64,000 nt of DNA from Mycogone perniciosa. Taxonomy: Eukaryota > Ascomycota > Sordariomycetes > Hypocreales > Hypocreaceae. The position numbers and the translations under genes were made by a program. This document shows positions 1-11,500 of this stretch, one piece after another. The notes beneath the pieces are model-generated. The model ran no database searches, was not told the origin of the DNA, and saw only the letters and a program-made list of their open reading frames with translations. The stretch's first letter is position 1, and every line of letters starts with the position of its first letter. The stretch lies in assembly GCA_025331125.1 (NCBI GenBank), contig JAOALB010000199.1:1-64000 (forward strand), in the 5' to 3' direction.

Positions 1-74
1 CATCCCTGACCTCTCTGTCAACATAAACCCACGAACCTCGGTTTATCCCTTGAGAATCAACCCGGATCGTCACA
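1..74 (+). repeat. 3' end of a gypsy-A LTR, nearly unmutated, cut by the window edge
   Basis: The reverse complement of these 74 bases matches the first bases of the LTRs at 8117-8504 and 15259-15646 (TGTGACGATCC at the LTR tip). The full element at 8117 has its coding sense on the minus strand, so this piece lies in sense orientation on plus. It is the last 74 bp of an LTR, and the rest of the element, if present, lies to the left of the window. Unlike the other copies it keeps its CpA and CpG sites, so it has largely escaped RIP. The next bases (cttaa) would be the target duplication. Confidence 0.8.
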
Positions 75-979
75 CTTAAAGATAAAGCCTTTATAGCCCT
101 GCCTACTAAACCTTTCTATAGTAAAAAAAAGAGAGTTTTTCTGCGCTAATACTATTACTAATTAATTTAAATATATTATTATATAATTAAAGGCCCTCGC
201 TAAAGCCTTAAAAAAATATAAGGAAAACGTAAATATATAAAAAGAGGTATTACTAGTTTATACTATTAGGCAGGAAATTTTTATTAATATATAAAATATA
301 AAAATTAACTAGTTAATAAAAAAGCTAGATAATAAATAGGCGGGACTTTATATAATAATAAAGGTATATTTATAAGCCTGCACTATTAGTTTACTAAAAG
401 GTATAAAGATCTTTTTAATTTTATATAACTCTCTCCTATAACTTAAAATAACTACTTTACTACGCTTTAAGTAAAAGATAATTAATAAAGCTAAGTTAAA
501 GAATATTTAAAGTAAAATATTAAAAAGGCAAGATAGTATAGATAAAGTATAAGAGAAGTAGGAGTTTAAAGCGCTTTTAGATTATTATAATAATAATAGC
601 TTCTATTATTTTATTAAATAAAAATACTATACTGCTATATAGTAACTAATTAAAGATTTATAAAGCTAAAAGAAAGTAATATAAAACTTTTATATAAAAA
701 ACTTAAAGAAGCTAGGCTTACTGTAATAGGCATTAAAAGGAATTATAAAAAAAGAAAAAGAGGAAATAGCTAAAAAGAAACTAATACCTACAGAGTATTA
801 ATTAAAGACTATACTATACTAAAGCCTATAACTAAACTATATATTATTAACACTAAAAACTATATAATTTGCCCTATTTACCTTTATATCAAAAATATTA
901 AAATAGATTACCTGGAATTTTAATTTATGTAAGCAATATAGCTATTTGCGGCCGAATAGCAAGATAAGAGGGGGGGTAC
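75..979 (+). mobile_element. RIP-degraded 3'-internal fragment of gypsy family B
   Basis: This is AT-rich sequence with stops in every frame. Its right part (about 660-975) recurs, more mutated, at about 18720-19025. It ends in a purine run (agataagaggggggg, about 961-976) directly before the LTR-like repeat at 980. That is where a polypurine tract sits, so the fragment reads as the 3' end of a plus-strand LTR element. No protein domain could be recognised in it. Confidence 0.5.
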
Positions 980-1151
980 TATTACAGCACTGACCGTAAT
1001 GCGATATTGATGCCCTGTTATGTAAGCTCCAGTCACGTAACCAGGCCCCAACGCGTTCCTAGCTATAGCTTTCCGTAGAGCCTTAAGGCTTCCTTGCTCT
1101 CTACGGCACAATAACGATATTTGCCCTAACCTGCCTTCCTATACTATAATA
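980..1151 (+). repeat. LTR-like repeat, family B copy 1 (little RIP)
   Basis: A repeat of about 172 bp present three times: here, at 19028-19271 on plus (with an internal duplication), and at 5962-6133 on minus. It runs from tattacagcac to cctatactataata, which fits TG..CA LTR tips after C-to-T and G-to-A changes. This copy keeps GCGATA, CACGTAACC and ACGCGTTCC, where the 19 kb copy has T or A. It therefore forms a short GC-balanced island in the AT-rich block. Exact tips are estimated. Confidence 0.65.
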
Positions 1152-4100
1152 AGTATTTAGCTAGGCCGCTAAAGTAGTTTTTAAATAGGATTTATATATA
1201 AAGTTTATTATTAAAAGGAATAAAAAGCTGCTTTTAATAGCAAATTCTATTATTTATTACTTAACAGTTATTTATTATAATTTAAAGTTTTTTATAAAGC
1301 TGCTTTAGCTATTAGCAGATATTAAAGTTTTAAAGTGCATTTACTATTTCTTTTACTATAATATTTTATTTATATACTACTGCAATTAAATTATTAATTA
1401 ATTTATTTTCTGCAGGTATTATTATAGCTATAAAGGCAGCCTTTATAGATATTTCTATATTTAATAAGATTTCTTTTTAAAATATTATTTAAGCTTTAAG
1501 GCTAAAAGAAGTCTATAAAAGGATAATACATTGCCTATATTTAATTTAGTTATTAAAGGGATTTAATTTCGCGGGCCTATTTTCTGCTTTTTTACTTAAA
1601 GTATTAGGCTTTATAGCCTTAAAGCCCAGTTAATAGATAATATAGAAATTAAAGCTAAAAAAGAATTTAAACTATTAAACTTATCGCTAATTTAAGGCTT
1701 TAATTAAAGTAAAGTATTTAAAGTTTTTATAGTCTATAATAATATTAAATTCTTATAAGCTTTATAATTTTAAGGATTATTTTTTTATTACTTTTATAAT
1801 AGCTAAAAGTTTTTTATTATAAATTTTATAATTATATTTTTAAGTATTATACTTTATAGAAAAAAATATAATAAAGTATAAAATACCTTTTTTATTATAT
1901 TATAATAAAATACTGCCTTATATTTAATTAAAGGCATTTATTTTAAAGATTATTTATTTATTATAATTAAAAAAGGCTAGGATTAAAGTTAATTTAAAAG
2001 TGCATTTAATTAAATTAAAGGCTTTTTATTATTTTTCTCTTTAAATATATAGTTAAGTTTTCTTTAAAAGTTAATTTAATAATATAGCTATTTTAAAGTA
2101 TTTTTAAATAAAATAATAATAAAAGTTTATAAAGTTAAAGAACTTTTATAAGTCTTTTATTCTTTTAAGTTATTGCTAGTTTAATATACCTTTAACCTTT
2201 TTAGGATTTATCTTTAATTACTTTAAAGTAATAATTAAATTAAAGTATTTTATTTCTATTGTTTTAAACTTATATTAAATAATATTAATTTAAAGGTCAG
2301 CGTTTTAAAGGCAGGCTATTACTTTATAAATATATTTTTAATATCCCTTTTAATTTACAATATATATAAAGATATTATTAAAGTATATTATATAAATGCA
2401 GTTAAAGAGGTTATAAAAAGTGTAATTAATATAGTATTAAAATATAGTAAATATATTATAAAGGGTAAAAGGTATAATTAATATATTAAAAAGGATAAAC
2501 CTTATAATAAATACTATTTTCTATATATCTCTTTTAATAATATAAAAGTTATTAAACGCAGCAATAATATTAAGTTTTATATATACCTTTATACAGCCTA
2601 AAGCGTTAAAGGTTTTTTAAATTAATAGTAATAGGTATTAATTTTTAATAGTAATATTATTTAACTTTTAATAGTTTTAATAAATATAAATACTGCCTTT
2701 TAATTTTACAGCTAAAAAGAGGGGAGTAGTATATTATATTTGCAATTTATAGATAAATCCTTTTATTAAATTATTATTTAACTATTCTTTTATTACCTAC
2801 AGTTTATTAAGTAAAAATAGCCTATTCTTTTAATATAAAAGGTCTTTTTTTAGCAATATCTCGATTTTATAGTCTTAAGCCTATTATAAAGGAAGTTTAT
2901 TTATTATCTTTAATAGGAAAGTATTATATAGGTTATATAGCTAAAATAGTAGTTTTTTTAAAATATTTAGTTTATTAAATTTAGGTTTTCCTGCTATAAA
3001 TTTCTTTATATTAGCAGCTATAATTTTTTTTAATTATATTAAAGAATAATATTTATTAATAAAGTTATATATTTCTTTTAATAATATTATTTTTACTTTA
3101 ATATAGTCTTTTTATTTTATAAATATTTATTAAAAACTTTTATTTAAAAGCTTTAATAAGCTAATAAATACTAGTTTTTTAATTTTAATAGCTTAATTAA
3201 TTTTTTTAAATTACTTTTATTATATAAATATATAATTAATAATAAAAGGTAATAAGGTTTATAGCTGCTATTATTTATATATCTGCTATATTTAATTATA
3301 CGTTTTACTTTTAAGGTTTAGTTTAGTTTTATAGAAGCAGTATATTAAAAGGTAATAATAGTAGCTTTAATAAAGGTTTTCTTTTTTATTATTAACTGCA
3401 GATTATAAAGGCAGGCAGCGGCTTTATATATATTTAATTTAGGATTATCTATACTTATATTTCTTTATTATTAAATCTGCTATACCTATAAATTATATAG
3501 TAATTTTAGTTTAATATTAGGGTTTATAGAATATATAGTTTATAAGCTCCTTTTCTAGTTAAGTTATAGTTTTTTTTTTTAAGTATTTTTAATTAATAGT
3601 TACTAGTATAGTATAGTTCTTTATTTAGTTAAATTAAGCTTTACTTTATTTAAAGTGTCTTTAACTATTCATTGCTAATAATATATATATTTTTATATTA
3701 ATTTTAGCGAAATAATCTTTTTATTTTAATTACTATTAAGATTTATATAAAGCTAGCTATATTTTTTAAAAGGCAATAGTTATAATAATAATAAGATTTA
3801 AAAGTAATAGTTAATTTTTTCTAGTTAATAATAAAATTATATTTTTTTAGCTATAAAAGGTTAAAGATAATAGGTATATTATTAAGAATATTTATAATAA
3901 AAAAAAGGCAAAGGTTTTTATAAAGGCTAATTATAGTTTATATAATAAAAAAGTTTAAAATTTTATTAACTATACTTTTATTAGTAAAAAAGAGGTTTTT
4001 AGTAAATAATAGTTATTAGGTAATAATATTAAATTGCTTAATAAAGGTATAGTTAATAAAAGCTTAAAGTATATAGCCGCTGTTTATTAAAGCTTTTATA

Positions 4101-5961
4101 TTAATATAAATATTATATATAAAAGATAGTATAGTTTATATTAAAAGGGATTTATTATTTATTAATTTAAATTTAAAGGGCTTTTAATTAAAAAGGCAGT
4201 AATAGATTTATTTTAAAATAATAATATTATTTATAGTTAACCTTTATTTATAACTTTTAGTAAAGGTTAGTCTTTTCCCTAGTTTATAGGTTAGGTTTAG
4301 GTTCTTAATAAATATAGCTGGCTAAATTAAAGTAAATTAAAAGTTTATAAAGCAGCGCTACTATTATTATCTTTATTAATATTTAAAGAGAGTATATTAT
4401 TTAAAGCCTAGATTTATAGGTTAACTAGGTATTATAGGTAATATTAATATATTATTAGCGTTTAGTTATTATACTTTACTAAACTGTTTTACTGCTAGCG
4501 TTAAAGTACTGCTAGGTTAAAGTATAGTTAATATAGCTAAACTTAATAATTTTAGTTTTATATTTAATATAGATTCTTTTAATATATATTAGCCTGCTTT
4601 TTTTATTATATTTATTATAGCTATAATTTACTTTTTTATAGTAAAAGTATAGTCTTTTAATAATATATTCTTTATAAAAAACTTAAAAGTAAAGTAATAT
4701 AGTATATATAGTATCTAGCTATATTAGGTTATTAATGAATGCTAAGGCAGTAGTTTAATTATTTACTTAATTATTTATTTAATTGTTTTACTAGCGTTAA
4801 TAATATTACTGTTATTATTAATAGCTTCATTTACACTAGCCTATTTAAGTAGCATAAAAGGCATTATAGTAACCACTTTCTTAAAGCCTATTATAAATAG
4901 TTTAATAGAGTTAGCACTATTTAATAAAGTTAAACTTATTTAGCTTAATTACTTAAGTCTTTATAGTATTAGTAAATTTTTAAAAGACCTTTATTTTTAA
5001 CGCTATTACTATCTATTTAATAGTTTTATTATATTTACTGCCTAATATAAATAATTTTACTATAAAGTTCTAGAAAGGCTTATTTAATATATATAGGTTA
5101 TTAAAAGACTGTAATACCTTTTAAAATAAATTAATTGTTTTATATTATTTATTAAAATTAATAAAAAGTATTATACTAGTCTTTTAATACTATTAGGCAA
5201 AGTTATTAGGATTTTTAATAATAATATTAAAGTTTTTTTATTATAGTTAATATATATCTTCCTTTAAAAGGCCTATAATATATAAAGTTATTTTAAATTT
5301 AATTAAAGACATTCATTAATTATTTATAAAAGTAATATTAATTTAAAAGCGCTAGTTAATATATTTTTACTAGTATTTAATAATATTTCTTTATTTACTA
5401 TTAAATTACTTAAAGTCTTTAATTTAATAGCAGTTAAATAAATTATTATTTTTAAGGTTTAGCAGTAAAGTTATATTTAAATCTTTAATTTAGGCTTTAA
5501 TTTATACTTTAAAGTTTAAGTTTTTAACTATTTATTTTAAAATTTCCTATTTAAAGGTTTACTTTTATTCTTTTCATTAAACTAAGCTTTTATTTATTAT
5601 TTAATTAAAGAGATAAAATTAGTAATAAAGGTTATTATTTTTAATAATTGCATTTATTAAATATATATAATTACTATTACTATTAAACTTTTATAGGGTT
5701 TTTAAAAAAAAGGGAAAAGTATTAGCTCTATAGTAAAGATTATAGTTTATTAGGCTAAGTTAAGTTATAAGGCAAGGTTTAGGGCATTTATATTTATCTC
5801 GCTTATAATTAGTTTCCTATAAGTATAGGATTTAAAGGGTAAAGGCTAGGCTATAGAGGCATTATTATAGGTTTAGGAATAAAGGGAGAATTTAAGGAAG
5901 TTTATAATTAGTTAAGTATATACCTTATAACAGCGCAGCCGAGTTAAAGGATAATATAAAC
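1152..5961 (-). mobile_element. RIP-dead gypsy retrotransposon remnant, family B, minus strand
   Basis: Read on minus, about 1765-1925 translates, through RIP stops, to a recognisable gypsy RNase H stretch (KYNYKIYNKKLLAIIK, with G-S-I-L-L-Q-Y before it). About 2100-2240 gives the end of the reverse-transcriptase region (K-I-N-P-K-K-V-K-G-I-L-N). Gag and the start of pol should therefore lie at 3000-5900, but I could not align them. Only about 600 bp remain between the RNase H part and the left end, so the integrase is probably truncated. The 5' LTR would be the minus-strand repeat at 5962-6133. The element is non-coding now, with many TAA/TAG stops. Confidence 0.6.
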
Positions 5962-6133
5962 TATTATAGTATAGGAAGGCAGGTTAAGGCAAATATTATT
6001 ATTATACTATAGAGAGTAAGGAAGCTTTAAGGCTTAACAGAAAGCTATACCTAGGAATATATTAGGGCCTGGTTATCTAACCAGAGCTTATATAATAGGG
6101 AATTAATATTGCGTTACAGTTAGTGCTGTAATA
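5962..6133 (-). repeat. LTR-like repeat, family B copy 3, probable 5' LTR of the minus-strand remnant
   Basis: This is the reverse complement of the repeat at 980-1151, clearly similar from tattatagtatagg to gtgctgtaata. No purine tract adjoins it on its minus-strand upstream side (6134 onward), unlike copies 1 and 2. That fits a 5' LTR whose element runs leftward from 5961. Confidence 0.55.
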
Positions 6134-8116
6134 AGGATAATACTGTTAAATACCCTTTATTGCCTATAGTTAAATATAAACCTTATAAGTAGTTTAAGGT
6201 ATAATTAAGTTAAAGGATATATATAATATAATACTTTTTTTATAAAAACTATATAGCTAATAAAGCTATTAAATCCCTTAAAATATAGTTTTTTTCTATA
6301 ATTAAAGGATATACTATACTATATAGCTATATAAATAGCTATAGAGCTTATAGCTTTATATAGGTTTTAATTCCTACTATTAATAAAAAAAAGGGTTAAG
6401 AATATATCTCTATTCCGGAAATAACAGCTTTACAAAAACAATTAATTAGATTTAGTCCTAGGCTTATTAAAAAGAATAATCTTAAGGGAAAAGATTTCTT
6501 TAAACTCCCTAAAACCCTAGGCTAAATAAAGGATAAAGGGCCCTGTATACCCTTATTGCCTAAGCAAATAGGGGTGAATAAGCCTATAAAGGATACCCTG
6601 ATAGAGGAAAGGCCCTATATACTTAGGGAATCCTTTATTATTAAAGATCTAAAGGTTATTAAGCTAATTAAATTAAAGGGAGAGACTATTACTAGTCTTA
6701 GCTATAAGCTACTAAAGCTAGCCCTTTTATAATATAAAAGACTAGGTTATATTAATTTAAGTCTATTAAAAAGGACTGTTAAAATAACTATTAAAATTCT
6801 TAACTTTAAATTTATTAAAGAGACTAAATTCTATTGCCTAGTATATAATAAAGGAAAAGCTATTAGGAGGCTTAATTTAAAGCTAATTCCTAATCTATTA
6901 GCCTCTCTAGATTATCTAGAAGCTAATACTTTCTTTATAAAGCTAATGCCCTATAATAAAGCCTTTATTAGTCTTTTAATTATTAATAGAAAATCGAGAT
7001 ATAGGTAGCTATTCCTTTTAAGAGATTATAGTAGACCTACCCTTTTAGCTATTATATAAGGTTTTATAAATAGCTTAAAAACGCAGTATAACTAGTATTT
7101 AAAGGAATTTTATTATAATAGCAGAAAGGAAATTAATTAGGATCTTTAAACCTAGTTCTTTTCTTTAGGAATTATATATTCCTATGGTAGCCTTTATATT
7201 TATAAACAGAATAGTTTAATAAAACGCTTTATTAAAGTTTTATTAAATAGGCTATAGGCTACTACTATAGCGGCTAACCTGCTACTATATTTTTAGAATT
7301 TTATTATTACTGCAGTTTTTAAATTAATTAATTATATAGCTATTACTAATAGGGACTTTACCCTTTATTAAGAATTATATAAAGACTTAAACTTTAATAA
7401 AGATTATAAACTTAATCTATAAAGATATAGGATTATTAGCTTTTATTATAAGGTATTTATTTTATAAAAATAAAGGGCTAAAGGCTATAAATTAGCCTTC
7501 AAGACTAAAACTAAACGACTACTAGCAGTTTTAGGTAATAATACCTACTTTATTTATATTTTAACTAGATATATAGTCTTTAAATCGTTAACTATAAAGC
7601 TGTATAAAGATAAAATTCTTAAGCTTTAAATCCTAAAGCCTACTATAGGTTAAAATAAAGAAATAAAGGGAGAAATAAAGCTAGATTCTATAGACTAAAT
7701 AATTCCTAGCTTTCAAGATGTTAATCCTTTACTCCTTAACCCTATTCTAAAAAGAGTACCTACTACTATTCCCTTTATTTTTATACTAGTTATATAAGAC
7801 TCTGCAGTTATAAAGGATTTTATAAATATAGATATATCCTATTTTCGTTATAATTGCATTAGAAAGCTAGCCTTTTTAGCTGCTGCAGTATAAGACCTAT
7901 AAACGCTTAAGTAAATATTTTATAGTCTTAATAAAACTAAATAGCTAAAGGTAATTTATAGTAAATTTGACTAGCTAGTTAAATAATATACTTTTATCTT
8001 TATTAAGCGTAATAGTATTTTTAAAGGCAGGAATTCTATTACTAGTCTATTAGTTTTAAAGACTAAGAAAAGCTAAAATAATAAAATAGTAAAATTTAAA
8101 GCTAAACTAATTGCTA
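6134..8116 (+). mobile_element. Copia retrotransposon, 5' half (gag/integrase), RIP-dead
   Basis: The plus-strand translation, read through RIP stops, shows an integrase-like stretch at about 6960-7350 (D-R-K-S-R-Y-R, then Y-K-Q-N-S-L-I-K-R-F where copia elements have P-E-Q-N-G). At 8098-8116 comes the start of the RT motif K-A-K-L-I-A, which continues at 15652. I found no 5' LTR matching 17218-17798, so the left boundary is arbitrary. The element is split by the gypsy insertion at 8117-15646. Confidence 0.7.
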
Positions 8117-8504
8117 TATAACGATCCAGGTTGATTCTCAACAGTTAAACTAAGGTTCGCAGGGTTTATATTAACAGAGAGGTCAAAGATAAATATTAAG
8201 CAGGGTAATATAGTTACTATTCTGTAAAATAGGTAGTTTAAGTAAATAATTATATTAATAACTGTTTAAGTAACTATATTAAATAATTATAACTTATCTA
8301 GTTTTATATATAAAGGAGATATACAGTAAATATATTTAAATTATTTAGATTATAATAATCCTGTTAATCTAGGATTATAGTTTTATATAGTAATCCCTTT
8401 TTTAAGATTGCGCTTATAGCTATAATTTATTAGTGATTGGTTAAAGGTTTTAATATTTTACTATAGTCCTATAACCAGGTTTTTAATATAGTCGGGTTAT
8501 AATA
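8117..8504 (-). repeat. Gypsy-A LTR (3' LTR in element sense)
   Basis: 388 bp, aligned end to end with 15259-15646. The differences I compared are C/T or G/A. It is more heavily mutated than its partner near its right end: the partner keeps gttccgatattctgccg where this copy has gttttaatattttacta. Confidence 0.9.
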
Positions 8505-11500
8505 TAATATCCCTTTCCTGTTAGTTTTATCTTTAAAACCTATTAATTCTTTTATAAGTTTTGTCTCTTTATTCTTTTTACCCTTTTTATACTAATACTA
8601 TAATAGGTTATATTGCTAAACCTTGCGCTTGTAAATCTAATAAATATACCTTACTTACTTTTTTAATTGTTTCTAAAGGCGATCCTGCTAATATACTTTA
8701 TATTTTTTACTTTTAAAAGAAATTAGTCTGTTAAATAATAAGTAACTCTTTAAGGTATAGTGAATATATGCATTAAGGCTGTTCCTGCAATAAGGTTTTA
8801 GTTGCTTTATCTTATACGCTCCTTTTTTTCCCTCTCTTTTATGCCTTTTTATTAACCTTTCTAGTTATATGTATACTTAAGCAGCAGAAAAAGCTTAAGT
8901 TAAAAGAGGATAAAGTAAATAAGAAACTAGAGGATTTTTGTTTTTATTTAATAGAGTTTTAGTTGCAGATTATAGTAGCTGCAGGGCATTTAAACTGTAT
9001 TTAGTGTATTAAATAGAAGGTGTATAAGCGGTATACTAAACTTTTTAAATAGGGGCTGCAGGGTTTAAATAAAGAGGATAGTATACTGCTTTCTTTATTT
9101 ATCTAAAAGGCGGAGGTAGTGACTAATTTTTAGTTACTAGGGGTGCCTGTTAAGGTAGATTAGGTTTTTTTAAGGCTTAGCGATAATTTTACAAATTTAA
9201 GTCTTTTAGTTTTAGGGACTAGTAAAACTGCTTAAGTTTATTCTTGGCGTTTAATAGGTGTTTAGTAGGTTCCTAAAAGTTATATTCTTTTTTATAGTTT
9301 TTCTATTTAATTAAATACTAGCGTTTATTGTTTTCTGCTTTTATAGGTTTAACTTTTTTAATTTTATATTTTTTTTAACTGCTAAGACCTTAATTAAATT
9401 TATATTTAGTCTGTTTTTTAATTTATTTTATAATGCTTTCTTAAATAGTAAAATATAAAATACTAGGTAAATTTAGATACTGTTTAATAGTATAAGTTTA
9501 TAAATAACTTTTAAAATAACCTTTTTAACTAAATAAAGTTTAAATTTTTTAAAATTTAATTTATTGCTTAGTTATATTATTTTAATATTTACAGTCTTTT
9601 TTCTTAGCGAATATTAATATAAATAAACTATATCTCCTTCTTTAAAGATTAATCCCTTTAATTTATATTTATTAATATATTTCTTTATTTCTTTTTATAT
9701 AAAGTAAAGGTATACCTGCATTTCTTTATATAACTGCTTTATATCTTTAGCTTTAATTTATACTTTATTAATATATAGGCCTTTCCTTAACGCTTTATAT
9801 ATATTTAACGTAAAGCTATAGTTAACGTATATAAGGCTAAGTCTAGTTGACTTTAAAATATCGCTATTATAAGATATTTATATAATTAATAACTTTTTTA
9901 TTTAATTATTTTAGTTAAAGTTAATATAACTTGTTAAATAAACTTTAATAACCTAGTTAATATATTTTATTTATTTATCTATTTATAAGTAATATATAGT
10001 ATTAAACTTATAATTTATACCTAACTAATTTATAAATATTTACTAGAATTTAAATATAAAGGTTAACCCTTAATTAAAAATAGTTTTAGCTGGAATTATA
10101 TAATTGGCTGCAATAAATTACAAAAATATATAAACTAGTATTTTTATATTTATTACTTTTTTATATAAAAGGAAGTAAAAGTATTTTATAAATTAATTTA
10201 TAATTATTAAAATACTATTATATTTAATTTTTAATTTTAATTTAATAGATAATAGTAGTTTAATAATAAAGTTTAATAAAATTAATTCCTATAATTATTT
10301 TAATACTGGCAAAGGTTAAAGTTTACTGTATAGTTTATATTTCAAGGGTTTAACTGTTTTATAAGTTATATAGCGAGAAATAATATCTTATATTATTTTC
10401 TTAAGTCCCTAAAACTTCAAATACTTTTAAACTTATTTATAAGTCTTGCAAATACCTTTATATTTATATATTAAGTATTAATAAACTTTTACAACTATAT
10501 TTTTCTAGAGTTTATCTTAAATTTAGACTTTTTACTTTATTATTAAATTCCTTTATTATTAAATTCTATATTTTCTAGGAATCTATTATTTTCTTAAATA
10601 GTATAGTATTTCTTAATATATTAAAGTATAGTATTATTATTAAATACCTTATATATAGCTTAAAGCGCTGTTTATTAGTAATATCTATTAAAGGTTTATT
10701 TTAAGATTTGCTTAGTATATTTAATCTTTCCTTAATTATAGTCGGCTTATCTGCTAAATGCATTTATTTATTTATTTTCAGGTCCTTTTTAATCGATTAA
10801 AATATAGTTAAATTTTAAAAGGTATTTTATATAGTAGATCTGCCTTTTAAAGAGTTATTAAACTATTGCGAAATATATAATATTTTTATAGTTAATATAT
10901 ACCTTAACTTTATATATTCCTTTTAATAAATAATATCGCTATTTTTTAAATACAAGAATAATAGCGAGGAATTCTTTATTATATATTAAATAGTTTAGTT
11001 TTATACTATATAAAGCTTAAAAATAAAAGGCAATAGGGTATAGTTTACTGTTTTTATCTTTTTAATTAAATTAAGCTTTTACAGTAAAGTTAAAAGCATT
11101 TATTCTAACTTTTAGTTCTTTAAATAGGTTAAATATAATAAATATAGGTTTTTCTAAAATAAGCTGCTTAAGCTTATTAAAGGCTTTTTATGCGTCTAGT
11201 GCTTATAAAAACTTTTAATCTTTTTTAATAAATTTATAAAAAGTTTATACAATACTTTTATAGTTTTTAATAAATTGTTAATAGTAGTTAATAAATTTTA
11301 AAAAGCTTTAGACTTTTTTAATTATTATAGGTATAAGCTAGTTTTTTACTGCTTATACTTTTAATAGATTTATATAAACCTCTTTTAAAGTAATAATATA
11401 CTTTAAGAAAATAACCTTTTATATATAGAATTTATATTTTTTAAGTTTTATAAATAGTTTAGTATTTTATAATATCTATATTACTTTATAGATATATACT

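Noticed and set aside
920..1111. 63-codon minus frame inside the LTR-like repeat
   Set aside because: It lies in a repeat and is destroyed in the two other copies; not a gene.
1152..6133. Inverted repeats at 980-1151 and 5962-6133 as TIRs of a DNA transposon
   Set aside because: The interior carries gypsy RT/RNase H on minus, and the left copy is preceded by a polypurine tract, so they are LTRs of separate, opposed fragments.
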